A DNA stretch of 21,875 nucleotides from Intoshia linei (lineage: Eukaryota; Orthonectida; Rhopaluridae), in contig LWCA01000616.1 in NCBI GenBank assembly GCA_001642005.1, forward strand, positions 1 through 21,875. Reading direction: 5' to 3'. Numbering within the stretch: position 1 is the stretch's first letter; each line of letters begins with the position of its first letter. The translations under genes and the position numbers were made by a program. The notes under the pieces were generated by a model. The model was given only the letters and a program-made list of their open reading frames with translations, did no database searches and was not told the DNA's origin. Positions 8,920 through 17,968 of the stretch are shown here, one piece after another.

Positions 8920-9483
8920 TACAAAAACGGCACAACTTCAATAATCATAATTACATAACAACGAAAATACAATTGTATTAATATGATTCACAAGTAGAAC
9001 TTGACATTAAAAGACTATTGTAATAAATTCATTTTCGTAATTAACATTTTAAAATTTGGGCTTGTAATAATTAAAACTAATTTCACTGCGTTAATAACAG
9101 GAATACTGCAAAATAGTAACTAATAATTAACACTTTTTAACAGCATAACTCTATTTTTCACTACGAAACATCATATATTGTATATTTTTAATTAGAATTA
9201 TAATTGAATATAATAAAAAAATATTCTCTAGTGTGAACACAATAGAATATTTTTAATTTTTTTGTAATATGGTTTGTAGGTAAAAAATTAATCTTAATAC
9301 TTCAGTTTTAACTTAAATCTGTAGTGGATGAATTCTATAAAATCTATTAATAATAATAAAAATGAATCTAATATAGGTCAAATTTTAATTGAAATTGCGT
9401 TATATCAGTGTAGTTTCGGTATTCATTATATTCATTATTCATTGCTATGTAATTATAATTATTTAAATTGTGCCGTTTTTGTA
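8920..9483. mobile_element. TA-flanked transposon/MITE with ~45-bp inverted repeats
   Basis: The left end CAAAAACGGCACAA at 8922-8935 is matched perfectly in reverse at 9468-9481. Similarity continues inward through AATAAT(C/T)ATAATTACATA to about 45 bp with roughly five mismatches. TA lies directly outside both ends (8920-8921 and 9482-9483), as for Tc1/mariner-type insertions. The interior of about 470 bp has no recognisable transposase, so it is probably a non-autonomous copy. It lies close to the 5' end of the large intron of the minus-strand gene. Confidence 0.72.
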
Positions 9484-9561
9484 GATTACCTTCTGGAACG
9501 CGTTTTAAAAGCAATGAAATCGTATTTTTTAGTACAAAAATTGTATCGTTAAATTGAATAC

Positions 9562-9819
9562 ATATTAAATTTAGATTGGTAATAGTGCGTATTTAGTACG
9601 TTTTTCGGTGTTGCAAAAAAAAAGTACTTTTGGTCGCTTTTATCTAAGTCGAACTGCTTCATTAAACTATAAAAATTACATGAATAAATGCAGCCATTGT
9701 TCCCAACTTTTCCATACCAACAGGTATATTCGTGAGCCTTTTCATTAAATGATATCTGTTTTAAATTTTCATCAAATATACTCAAAGCTCCTGAATCATA
9801 TGTTATACATCCAAATTTT
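9562..9819 (-). CDS. DPH7: DPH7-like gene, central exon
   Basis: This minus-strand exon of about 86 codons reads KFGCITYDSGALSIFDEN, then KAHEYTCWYGKVGNNGCIYSCN and KQFDLDKSDQKYFFF. It parallels DPH7: [40 protein letters not shown] and RGWDTR....FLF. The AH..E.W...W....IYS order is characteristic. The GGDD of the WD repeat is lost here, so the protein is divergent. The acceptor is AATTATTATAG just upstream. The donor GTATTC at 9561 leaves two bases of a codon that the exon at 2183 completes. There are no internal stops, so the gene may be functional, but expression cannot be seen. Confidence 0.65.
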
Positions 9820-9891
9820 CTATAATAATTTAATTTAATTACGATTCTATTAACTAGGGCAAGTAAAAATTAATTTTTATATACGGCACAC
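9820..9891 (-). other. Putative 72-nt intron of the DPH7-like gene
   Basis: On the minus strand it begins GTGTGCC, a weak donor, and ends TTATTATAG. Its removal keeps the frame between two DPH7-like segments; it contains in-frame stops if retained. Confidence 0.45.
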
Positions 9892-10055
9892 AATGTTTGG
9901 ATCATTATAACAATACATGTACCATTGCAATAAATGAGTATTTCTATTAAGATGTTGCACCCCCATATAACTGTAGAGGTAATTGGAAAAGATGTAATAT
10001 CATTCCTGACATTGAATGAGTCGTCAATTTTTGATAGAAGGACGACTGAGAAATA
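9892..10055 (-). CDS. DPH7: DPH7-like gene, N-terminal-side exon
   Basis: This minus-strand exon of about 54 codons follows a good acceptor, CTATTGTTTCAG. It reads YFSVVLLSKIDDSFNV, then ITSFPITSTVIWGCN and ILIYCNGTCIVIMI. The arrangement fits the DPH7 section LFLYSFND......TSAILDMKW...LLGLADASGSIQLLRL. Similarity is weaker than in the later exons, and the assignment leans on position, strand and reading phase. The first exon(s), with the start codon, were not found; they may lie upstream, beyond the transposons on the right. Confidence 0.45.
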
Positions 10056-10318
10056 CTGAAACAATAGCTAAAACTTTTATATTTCTCAAGTACAAAAATT
10101 CCGATAAATTTAAACTTAAAATTATACTATCATAATTATATTCTAATTAATAATAAAGCTTTTTCGGTTCTAATCATATCTTTAGATACGCAAAACATTT
10201 TATTTTTACTCTAAATACAATTTATACACAACAATAATAAAAATTAGAAAATCATTTTCTTTACAAAAAAAAATTTTGGATATCAAAATACACCAACAAA
10301 AATTTGTCTGTGAAAAGT

Positions 10319-11006
10319 AGTCTTGCATCGTCAACTGTTTTAGATATTAAAAAAAACTCAGAAATAATAATACATAATAAAAGAACAAACAAAAATTTTA
10401 AACAAAGAAAATGATTAACGAAGATTGTGGTGGATTAAAAAAGTTCAAAGCCAGTGATGGATAACTAAAGTCATTCAAACGCAGGTGATACATCCTATAA
10501 AACGTTGTCTGGTACAAAAGCATCATTTAGTCAAAATAATATTGATGATTTCTTTCACATTTTAAAAAATAAATTAATTGAGTATGAAATAAAGGACATT
10601 TTTAATGCCGATGAAACTGCACTATATTATAAAAAATTGCCTACAAAAATCTTTAGTACATTTAGTTACATCTTTAGTGCACAGGAATCTACTAAAAAGA
10701 TTAAAGACAATAAAGATAGAATAACAATTTTACTCAACTGTAGTGCTGATGGTAAACAAATCAAACCGTTATTCATTGAAAAAAGTGCCAAACCAAGGTA
10801 TTTCAAAGGATTAAATATGAATGAACAACCTTTCTATTGTAAAAGTAATTCAAGTAATGACAAGTCGAATATTTCACGATTATATGAATAATTTAAATTA
10901 TTTATTTTACAAAACTAATGGAAAGGTTCTTATTTTGATAGACAATTGTCAATTCTATATAAAAAACAAGATAATCATTTCCTTTGAGTTCAATTTATAT
11001 TTATAA
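10319..11006 (+). pseudogene. Tigger/pogo transposase remnant
   Basis: Three frames give one pogo-type DDE transposase. At 10319 SLASSTVLDIKKNSEII matches the CENP-B-like helix-turn-helix (VS.STV..I.K...I). Near 10435 KKFKASDGW begins the second DNA-binding part. From 10505 LSGTKASF leads to IFNADETALYYKKLPTK, the first catalytic aspartate block, then RITILLNCSADG and PLFIEKSAKPRYFK. A shift leads to MTSRIFHDYMNNL and GKVLILIDNC, the second aspartate block. The normal protein is about 450-550 residues; here the segment between the DNA-binding and catalytic parts is shortened, and the third catalytic residue is missing. No TIRs were identified. Confidence 0.88.
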
Positions 11007-11199
11007 ATAAAAAATTTTAACTTTCATTTTTTCGAGAAACCTCCAATGTTAATTGCGTTATCAACATTTATTAACAACCAAAAAAACAAAATTCCTTTAC
11101 GATTTGAACAATTAACTATAAAAAAATGATTTTATTTTTTGAAAATATGAAGTTAGTTAAGAAACAACGACTTTATGTTACTGAAAATGTATATAATTT

Positions 11200-11263
11200 T
11201 CATAGACCTCAAAAAAGTGCTTTGGACCCAAAAGGTCTACATGGACCCCGTTGGGAATGCCTG
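11200..11263 (+). repeat. hAT 3' end remnant
   Basis: GTGCTTTGGACCCAAAAGG then GGACCCCGTTGGGAATGCCTG resembles the right end of Charlie-like hAT elements. Reversed, it reads CAGGCATTCCCAACGGGGTC. No left end or transposase that clearly belongs to it is nearby. Confidence 0.45.
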
Positions 11264-11519
11264 GTTTAAATCGAAAACCACTGTATATGGAAAATGTTTT
11301 ATGTTTATAAGGATAGATAGTTAGATATTTCACCATTTTTAAAATAGTTATACTAATCGGTACATTTTGCTTGCCCTAATTAAATTTTAATAGATTACAA
11401 ATTTTGATTGTAATCAATCGACAAAGATACATATCTATTGCTTTGATTTTCGAATGGCGGATCAAGCTAATTAAATATATAATATAATTAAATTTACGTT
11501 TATATACTTAAATACTTTA

Positions 11520-13901
11520 GATCCCTGTCACAATTGTTTAGTAGAATTTGCTAGAGGGCAGTTATTAGGAGAAAGTTATATGTCAATTTTTAAACATCAG
11601 TTATTTCATGAACATTCAGAAAACGGTATATGTCTCCAACAATAGGGATAGTGTTAGTGGGCATAGTGAAATGGTTACTTAATGAGGAAACACATTGTTG
11701 TTTGAAGCATACATTAATAAAGTATTTTGGAAGTACAATAATAGGATCTAGTTTGAAATCGATGTTTGCAAATAAATTTTCATGTGTACCAGAAGGACAG
11801 ATAAATACTTATGCACTTAATGGCATATATGAAGTTTTGTCCACGCTTAATCCACTTGCAAATATGGACAAGAGTAGATATATGGAGGCTGCCAATTTTT
11901 CAAAAAGTTTTTCTTCTAATTGTACTGCAGTTCAAAAGTTAGAAATTACTTTACTAAGTTTACTAAATTGTTTAGTTACTGCTTATAAGTCATCTATGGA
12001 AATTTTGCCTTCAGAAGTATCTTCGTGGGTTAAAACAGTAGATGACCTTCAAGTCCTCTATAAAGCTAATAAAGAATTCATGTTTAGTCGCCAATGAACA
12101 AGTTTAGCCTGTATCGATCAAAAATTTTTAACTTATATACAACATAAGGACTAAAATATCAGACCAAATTTTCACTTATAGATATTAAGAGTAAAAATTA
12201 TCAAATCATTACCTCTAGAATGGCCAAACTTAAACAAATCATTACACAATCATGTTCTTCTTACATGGGCAATGACAAAAAACAGAAGCCCTTACTTATT
12301 TACTTACATGAATTTCCTGGTATAAGTAAAACCATATGTGTAGATCATCTTTTTACTGATCTCTTTGCTTTGTTAAAAAGAGATGTCTATAATCCGGAAA
12401 CTGATAAATATTGTTATAATAGTTTAAGCCCTTTCTTTGACACATACAATCATCAACCAGTTTTTGAAATTTCAGACTTTATGCAGATGCGTAATAAAAA
12501 TGTCCAAATGTGTGAAATAGTTAATGCACTAAAAGCCGGAGATAAAAGTAGCTTTCCTTTGAATATTGCCAAATGTCAAGCCAAGGGTACTGTTTACTTC
12601 ACATCAGACTTTTAGTTATAACGAGTAATTTGGATCCTCTTGCACACAAAGCCACATTGGGTTCAGTTATGGATAAACCTGAAGCATTCAATAGAAGAAT
12701 TGATGTTAAAGCTTATGTTACATGTGATTTTTCCATGGCATCAAAAAATTCCACTATTTATAATAAAGACAGCATGGTTATTCAATGTTAAATTAAGGGA
12801 TGTTAAAAAAGTTTATGGATGGAACGATTTTGTGGCACTATTATATCAAAAATATATAGCACAAAGAATAATATCCTCAAATATGACTGATTGTTCAGGT
12901 CATTATCATAAAGAACGTATACCACACATTGAATCTTTACTAAATAAGGATTTTGGGGGTAGAGATACCGAACTACCAACTAAGGTGTCTCTTTTTGCAA
13001 ACCTTTGACAATTTAATTCTTCACTGTGATAATGATTTTTGACGTGATTGTAATAGAGTTGCTGAGACTCATCCAGAATTTGCAGACCACTGATACAATA
13101 TTAGAAGACATACTTTCAAAAGTGAACAAGGAGCTGTGCACAAATGTAATAAAACATGCAAATTTAAGATTGCTGTAGGACAATATTTAGAAACTAATTC
13201 ACATCTAGAAATCCATCAATTGGATCTTTCTCTTGATGACTATCCCATTGCGAAGTTGAAATTAAGTGAAAATATAAATAAATATCAAATCCAGTTTGAT
13301 AAATTTGCGACCGATAATAAGATTTTTATAGAAGCGCAATTTTTAAATACTACGCAAACATTTGGCAAAAAAGACAATCCCCGATATATCATTGCTTGTA
13401 AGAATTGGGTGCTCGCAGTAAATGTATTAAGAGCCCAGAACTAAACAGTGAACGCAATTATGTTTTTACTGAGTCTGATACGATTGTAAAACCCTATGAA
13501 AAAACATTGAAAGAGTTTGTTAAAATGAGGGCTGAGAGTGTGAATGCAAACAATGAAATTCATATTGGTAATCCCGTTGACGAAATGTTATCTGAGATAG
13601 ATAATGAAAGAAAAACGCTTAGATCAAATTGGCCATGAAGGCGTTTTCGGCAATTGAACAATTCGGCGATTTGTGTGATTGGAGTGAATACCAAAAATCA
13701 AAATCACTGTGGTATGTTTTAAAGCGTAAAGCTTTAGAAAAAATCAAAGCCGTTATGGGTGTGCCTAAACATGACGAGAAGTCATATTTGGCAATGAAGC
13801 TAATTGCTATGGGTGAATCACAACCAGGCGATCGTGAGAAACAAAATTTTGTGCTAGTGAATAGATGCGAATCAGAGATGGTAATATTTTTTTATACTTG
13901 A
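11520..13901 (+). pseudogene. Endogenous picorna-like virus element, non-structural region with 2C-like helicase
   Basis: This is a DNA copy of part of an RNA-virus polyprotein of the order Picornavirales. The upstream part (11630-12097) has the amphipathic, helicase-preceding character, with SSWVKTVDDLQ near its end. At 12220-12615 and 12612-12791 lie SF3 helicase motifs: a Walker A remnant FPGISKT, a Walker B remnant FEISDFMQ, AKCQAKGTVYFTS with LLVITSN (motif C), and PEAFNRRIDV. The first glycine of Walker A and one Walker B aspartate are lost. Coding character continues through 13008, 13136-13444, 13405-13638 and 13629-13901 without recognised motifs; this is the helicase-to-protease interval. 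No capsid, protease or polymerase was recognised. At least five frameshifts and several stops show long decay. Host-genome integration is inferred from the flanking transposons. Confidence 0.78.
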
Positions 13902-14059
13902 TAACTCAGGATAATCAAAAATATGATTTTTATTTTTTAGATATTTCAAAAAAATATATTTTGTTAAGGAAATTACTGAGAGAAATTTTGTTTCTTACTT
14001 GAAAACACCTGGGTCAAGAAGTTTCAACAAGTATTAAACATGAATCAAATTTGGTATTA

Positions 14060-14173
14060 TAAACTGCAAAAAGATGCAATATATGTCCAAGAAACACTGA
14101 AAAAAAATCAATGGTATATTGTAGTATATGCAAATTCATTGCATGTAAAATACACAGAAAAGTTATGTGTTAG
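14060..14173 (+). pseudogene. piggyBac transposase C-terminal zinc ribbon
   Basis: About 35 codons read KRCNICPRNTEKKSMVYCSICKF, then ACKIHRKVMC and a TAG. Cysteine spacing C..CPR....K......C..C....C..H....C is that of the cysteine-rich C-terminus of piggyBac transposases (PGBD4-like), which binds DNA ends. Degraded coding sequence precedes it (about 13960-14060). The catalytic domain is missing. It follows directly after the viral segment. Confidence 0.65.
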
Positions 14174-14174
14174 A

Positions 14175-14499
14175 TGTGCGCATAAGTTTAGTCAGTGATT
14201 GTAAATAAATTATTTATGGATACTATTTAATGCTCCGACTAATTTAATAGTTTCAGCGTCTAATTAATCCCGCTTCTATAATTATAATTAGCATAATTAT
14301 TAATTGTAATTAATTATATAAAATTAAAATTCTAAATTGATTGAAGTAAATTTTATTTTAAATAAACGTAACATTATTTAATATAAAACATAGCGTTTAC
14401 TGAATTTATTGTATTAACGTCTTTTAATTTTTAATAAAACTTTAAAATTTCTATAAAACAGTAATTACTTTTTTTATAATCATAATAATTTTAAATAGA
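14175..14499. other. AT-rich spacer before the MULE
   Basis: Nothing coding was recognised. It probably includes the 5' untranslated end of the MULE, but no terminal inverted repeat could be matched to the sequence after 16088. Confidence 0.35.
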
Positions 14500-16088
14500 T
14501 GTTTTCTACTATGAAAGATTACGTATCATCCAAATCGGAAAATAATATTAATGATGACAGGCAAATCAGGGAAAGAGCAAGAATATATTCAATGAATACT
14601 GTGTTCAATTCTGCCGTGTAAGCGAAACAGTACATAGAAGTTGATACTTGATCTATTAATACAACTGGAAAAACATTATGTGGTAAAAATGTGTTCTATC
14701 GTTGCAAAAAAACGATCAATACTAATAAAAATTCGTGTAAAGCTAGTTTATACTTGTTATATCATAATAATAATCAACAAGTATCGTTTTGAGCATTCTT
14801 AGAATGCAAAAATACGGTCCATGCTCTATTAGCATAGGCGATTTATATTATTTCTGTTTAAATAACTCAAGTATTCCGACTATTACTGATAATGCATATG
14901 TTGTTAAACATTCTATATGTAATGACAGCTTCAGTATATTTGTCTCTTCCCCTACTCTATTGAATTTATCCGGTAATATTAAATGCATCCACTCTGATGC
15001 CACATATAAACTAATATGGCAGGGATACCCTGTCTTGATCGTGGGTACAACAGATATAGACAGAAAATTCCATCCTTCAGGAGTTGGTGTTTGTACAAAT
15101 GAAAAATCTAATGATTTCAAATTTTTATTTAATGGGTTAAAAAAAGGTGTTGAATAATGTAGTAATGTTAGTACATTTAATCCTCGAATACTAATAGCTG
15201 ACAACAGTGCCGCCATAACATCAGGATTTTCTAACGTTTTTAACATGAAAAAACGTATAAATTGTTGGTTTCATATAATCAAGTCTGTAGAAAAGCATGT
15301 CAGTTTCCTTTCTCTTAATTCTCGTACAAAAAACGAAATAAAGTCTGATATATGTCATATTCCACTGCAATTTTTCACAAGTATTCACGAGTTTTTGTTT
15401 AAAATGGTCACATTGCACCGAATTTATTCGTTATTTTGAACACCAATGGAAGTCTCCACCAAATATGAATTGGTATGAAAGATTTGTTGATTTTTTACCT
15501 TCAACTAACAATGGTCTTGAGTCTTACAATCGATTGATTAAGGATGAAAATACACTTAGAAATAGGTTACCACTGGGTCAATTTCTAAAAATTTTATTTG
15601 AAAGTATTATATTTCTAATAATTCTCGAAATTCTACAAATCCAAATGCCAAATTGTATGTGACAAAACAGACATTAACCACTAAAAATTAGACAGATGCG
15701 TATCAATGGATTCAAAAACGAAAGACTATTATTATGTCACATGATCAGTATTATGTACCAACTGGAAATGATGTTGACTTGACCGAGGACCAAGTGAGTC
15801 AATATATGGATTCAATAAATCAAAACAGATTTAAAAATTTTTTCAATATGAGAAAATGTTTAAATTCTGTTTAGAAAGTATCGCTAAATCGTAATAATTG
15901 GAAGTTTTTGAAGTGTACGTGTCCCTTTTGGAGTAAACCTTACATGTGTAAACATTCCATCGGTATAGCAATACGATTAAAAATCGATGGGTGTATTGTA
16001 CCTCGAGAGGCGAAAGCTCTGTCATTGAATATTAAAAAAAAGAGAGGACGACCAGCTCAGACTAATCAAGCTTTGATGAGGCAGTGAT
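14500..16088 (+). pseudogene. MULE (Mutator-like) transposase, nearly full length, decayed
   Basis: Order of domains: a FLYWCH-like finger (about 14690-14790, NVFYRCKK......CKASLYL); the catalytic domain from 14900 with FVSSPTLLN, IKCIHSDATYKLIWQGYPVLIVGTTD (first aspartate) and NDFKFLFNGLKK; then 15180-15260 with PRILIADNSAAITSGFSNVF and INCWFHIIK (second aspartate and the C.H block). At 15465 NNGLESYNRLIKDENTLRNRLPLGQF is typical of insect MULEs. A SWIM finger at 15905-15970 reads KCTCPFWSKPYMCKHSIGIA (C.C...C.H). The C-terminus has KKKRGRPAQTNQALMRQ. Several stops and frameshifts separate these pieces, so no full protein is made. It is among the most complete transposon copies in the window. 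Confidence 0.9.
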
Positions 16089-16231
16089 AAATTCAAATAT
16101 AAATGTTTTTAATTAATAATAATAAATTTTAAATTTATTTACAGTGAACGACAGCTAGTATGCTAAAAAAATAAAATCTTTAATACTTAATATACATTTT
16201 ATTTAAAAAAAAAACTATTTGAGTTAAAAAA

Positions 16232-16434
16232 GACAGCACAAATATTGTTCACTCTGAAATCGTTGTTATTTAGGCTGGGTTTTTAAATTTCATAAATCTA
16301 ATATTACAAGTACGTGAGTTACAATAATAATAATTTCATTGAACGTTTTTCGAAAATTAATTCATAACAAATAAAATAAAGTAAATTTATTAATAAAGTA
16401 AGCAATTTGATAGCCTAGAACAACTTGTGCTGTT
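16232..16434. mobile_element. MITE candidate, second copy of the ACAGCACAA family
   Basis: ACAGCACAAATATTGTTC at 16233-16250 faces GAACAACTTGTGCTGT at 16418-16433: the same end with a two-base gap and one mismatch. About 170 bp of non-coding DNA lies between. The outer 12 bp matches the element at 2494-2630 almost exactly. No clear target duplication is visible. Confidence 0.45.
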
Positions 16435-16800
16435 TATATATACACCATATCAATAGATATAAAAGGGTAGAAAGTTTGAATTCAATTGAGAAAGGTTATA
16501 TTTTTCCCCTAGCACAATAGCTGTCGAACACTATTAATATCAATAAATTAAAAGTTAGTTTTATAAAAACCAATGTTATGTTTAAATAAAATAAATGCTA
16601 CTTCTATTAATTTAGACGCTGAAATAACTATAGACGCTGTAACTATTAAATTATATGTTGCAATAATAATAACTCATTATTTATTACCAATAAATTTTGA
16701 CCCTTATAGTCACTCATTATTATCATTTTACATCGTGTCATTTTTTGTAATTATATATGGAATGTATGACAATATCATATTTCCATGCATTTTATAGATT
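16435..16800. other. AT-rich spacer
   Basis: The open frame at 16573-16797 is hydrophobic and AT-driven; I see no family signature and do not call it a gene. Confidence 0.3.
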
Positions 16801-16868
16801 GGGGTAGTTTTCTACCCCACGCGAGTAGCTACGTTATAAAGTTAAAATAACGCGATCCATTACGCGTT
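16801..16868. repeat. Cluster of short palindromes
   Basis: GGGGTAGTTTTCTACCCC (16801-16818) is a perfect 7-bp stem with a 4-nt loop. GTAGCTAC (16825-16832) is a perfect palindrome, and TAACGCG facing CGCGTTA follows within 40 bp. The CG-containing run ACGCG occurs three times here. It may be the end of a DNA transposon; just after it a short acidic frame (DDISVDYLLYDSSEDEL, about 16910-16965) resembles the N-terminus of Harbinger or piggyBac proteins. Confidence 0.4.
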
Positions 16869-16983
16869 AAAATATTATTTTATTTGAATTATTTCAAATG
16901 ATTTATTATTATGATGATATATCCGTTGATTATTTATTATATGACAGTTCTGAAGATGAATTACAAAATACCTTTTTTGTCTA

Positions 16984-17936
16984 TACCGTCTTAAAACACG
17001 GACAAAAGAGTTCAAGTTATACGCGAGTTATTCAAATAAAAACGCGAATGGCAGAATTAATGTAATTTAGTGTGAGCTCTCAATGGCGAAACACTGGCCC
17101 GTCTTATAGTATATGCTATTGAAACAAAAACTTAATTGGTGTCGTAAGGCTATAGCTTCAGACCTGAAAGATAGTAAACTATGCCCGAGTAGACTAAAAC
17201 CAGCGGAAACACTGGTGGAAACTCGAAGTGATTCTGAAGTGCCAATCGATCACAAAACTTGGTATAGGAGTTAAAAAATTAATCGAACCATCTAGTAGCT
17301 GGTTTTCTCCGAAGTTTCCCTCAGGATAGCTGGCGCCATAAGTAGTTGTGTCCGTTAAAGTAAATAATTAAGGGAATTGGTGGTGAAATGCCGTCAACCT
17401 ATTCTCAAACTTTAAATGGACACGATACGCGACTCCACTTAATTGGAGTCGCGGTTAGAATGCAGGTGCCCAGTGACCCATTTTTGGTAAGCAGAACAGG
17501 CGCTTTGAGATGAACCCAACGTACGGTTAAGGCGCTCGACATAACGGTCATGACATACCATAAAAGGCGTTGATCAATATTGAAAGCAAAGCGGTGGCCA
17601 CGGAAGTCGGAATCCGCTAAGGAGTGTGTTATAACTCACTTGCCGAATCGACTAGCCCTGAAAATGGATGGCGCTAGAGCGCTAGGCTTATACCTCACCG
17701 TTACTGTATATTGTACGCATTAATAAGTAGAAGGACGTTCTGGTAGTATCGAAGCTACTTGATTTGAACTTTGAAGGCTGACGTGGAGAAGGGTTCAATG
17801 TGAACATTAATTGGACATGGATTAGTCGGTCCTAAGCGATCGAAGAAATCCGTTCAGAATGTATTTATTTGATTGACAAGTTTTTGATTTTGTAAGGAAT
17901 TTGATACTGTGATGGAAAGGGAATCAAGTTAAAAAC
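16984..17936 (+). rRNA. 28S (nuclear LSU) rRNA fragment, divergent, probably a pseudogene
   Basis: The sequence runs collinearly with the middle of eukaryotic large-subunit rRNA. Landmarks in order: CCGTCTTAAAACACGGAC; a GACCTGAAAGATAGTAAAC segment; TCGAACCATCTAGTAGCTGG; TTTCCCTCAGGATAGCTGGC; CCTATTCTCAAACTTTAAAT; CCATTTTTGGTAAGCAGAAC; GTGGCCACGGAAGTCGGAAT followed by CCGCTAAGGAGTGTG; CCTGAAAATGGATGGCGCT; TTTGAAGGCTGACGTGGAGA; and TAGTCGGTCCTAAGCGATCG. It stops around GGAAAGGGAATCAAGTT. Both rRNA ends are missing. Many substitutions make it AT-richer than usual insect 28S, and some helices have mismatches, such as the one around CCAGCGGAAACACTGG. A variable-region helix is nevertheless perfect (17429-17452). 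It is nuclear-type, not mitochondrial or bacterial. A working copy is not supported because it is truncated. Confidence 0.9.
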
Positions 17937-17968
17937 GAACTTTCAACCGAATCCTTGCTCAGCAAGAT

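Noticed and set aside
9328-9552. 74-codon open frame on the plus strand
   Set aside because: It overlaps the inverted-repeat end of the TA-flanked element (to 9483), has no family signature, and looks random.
12220-12791. Parvovirus/densovirus NS1 helicase as the source of the SF3 motifs
   Set aside because: The AKCQAKG....S..LLVITSN and PEAFNRRID arrangement fits the picornavirus-type 2C better than NS1.
14848-15418. Minus-strand open frames of 132 and 65 codons
   Set aside because: They are antisense shadows of the MULE catalytic domain, whose plus-strand motifs are clear.
16984-17936. Mitochondrial or bacterial LSU rRNA
   Set aside because: Landmarks such as CCTGAAAATGGATGGCGCT and GTGGCCACGGAAGTCGGAAT are of the eukaryotic nuclear type.
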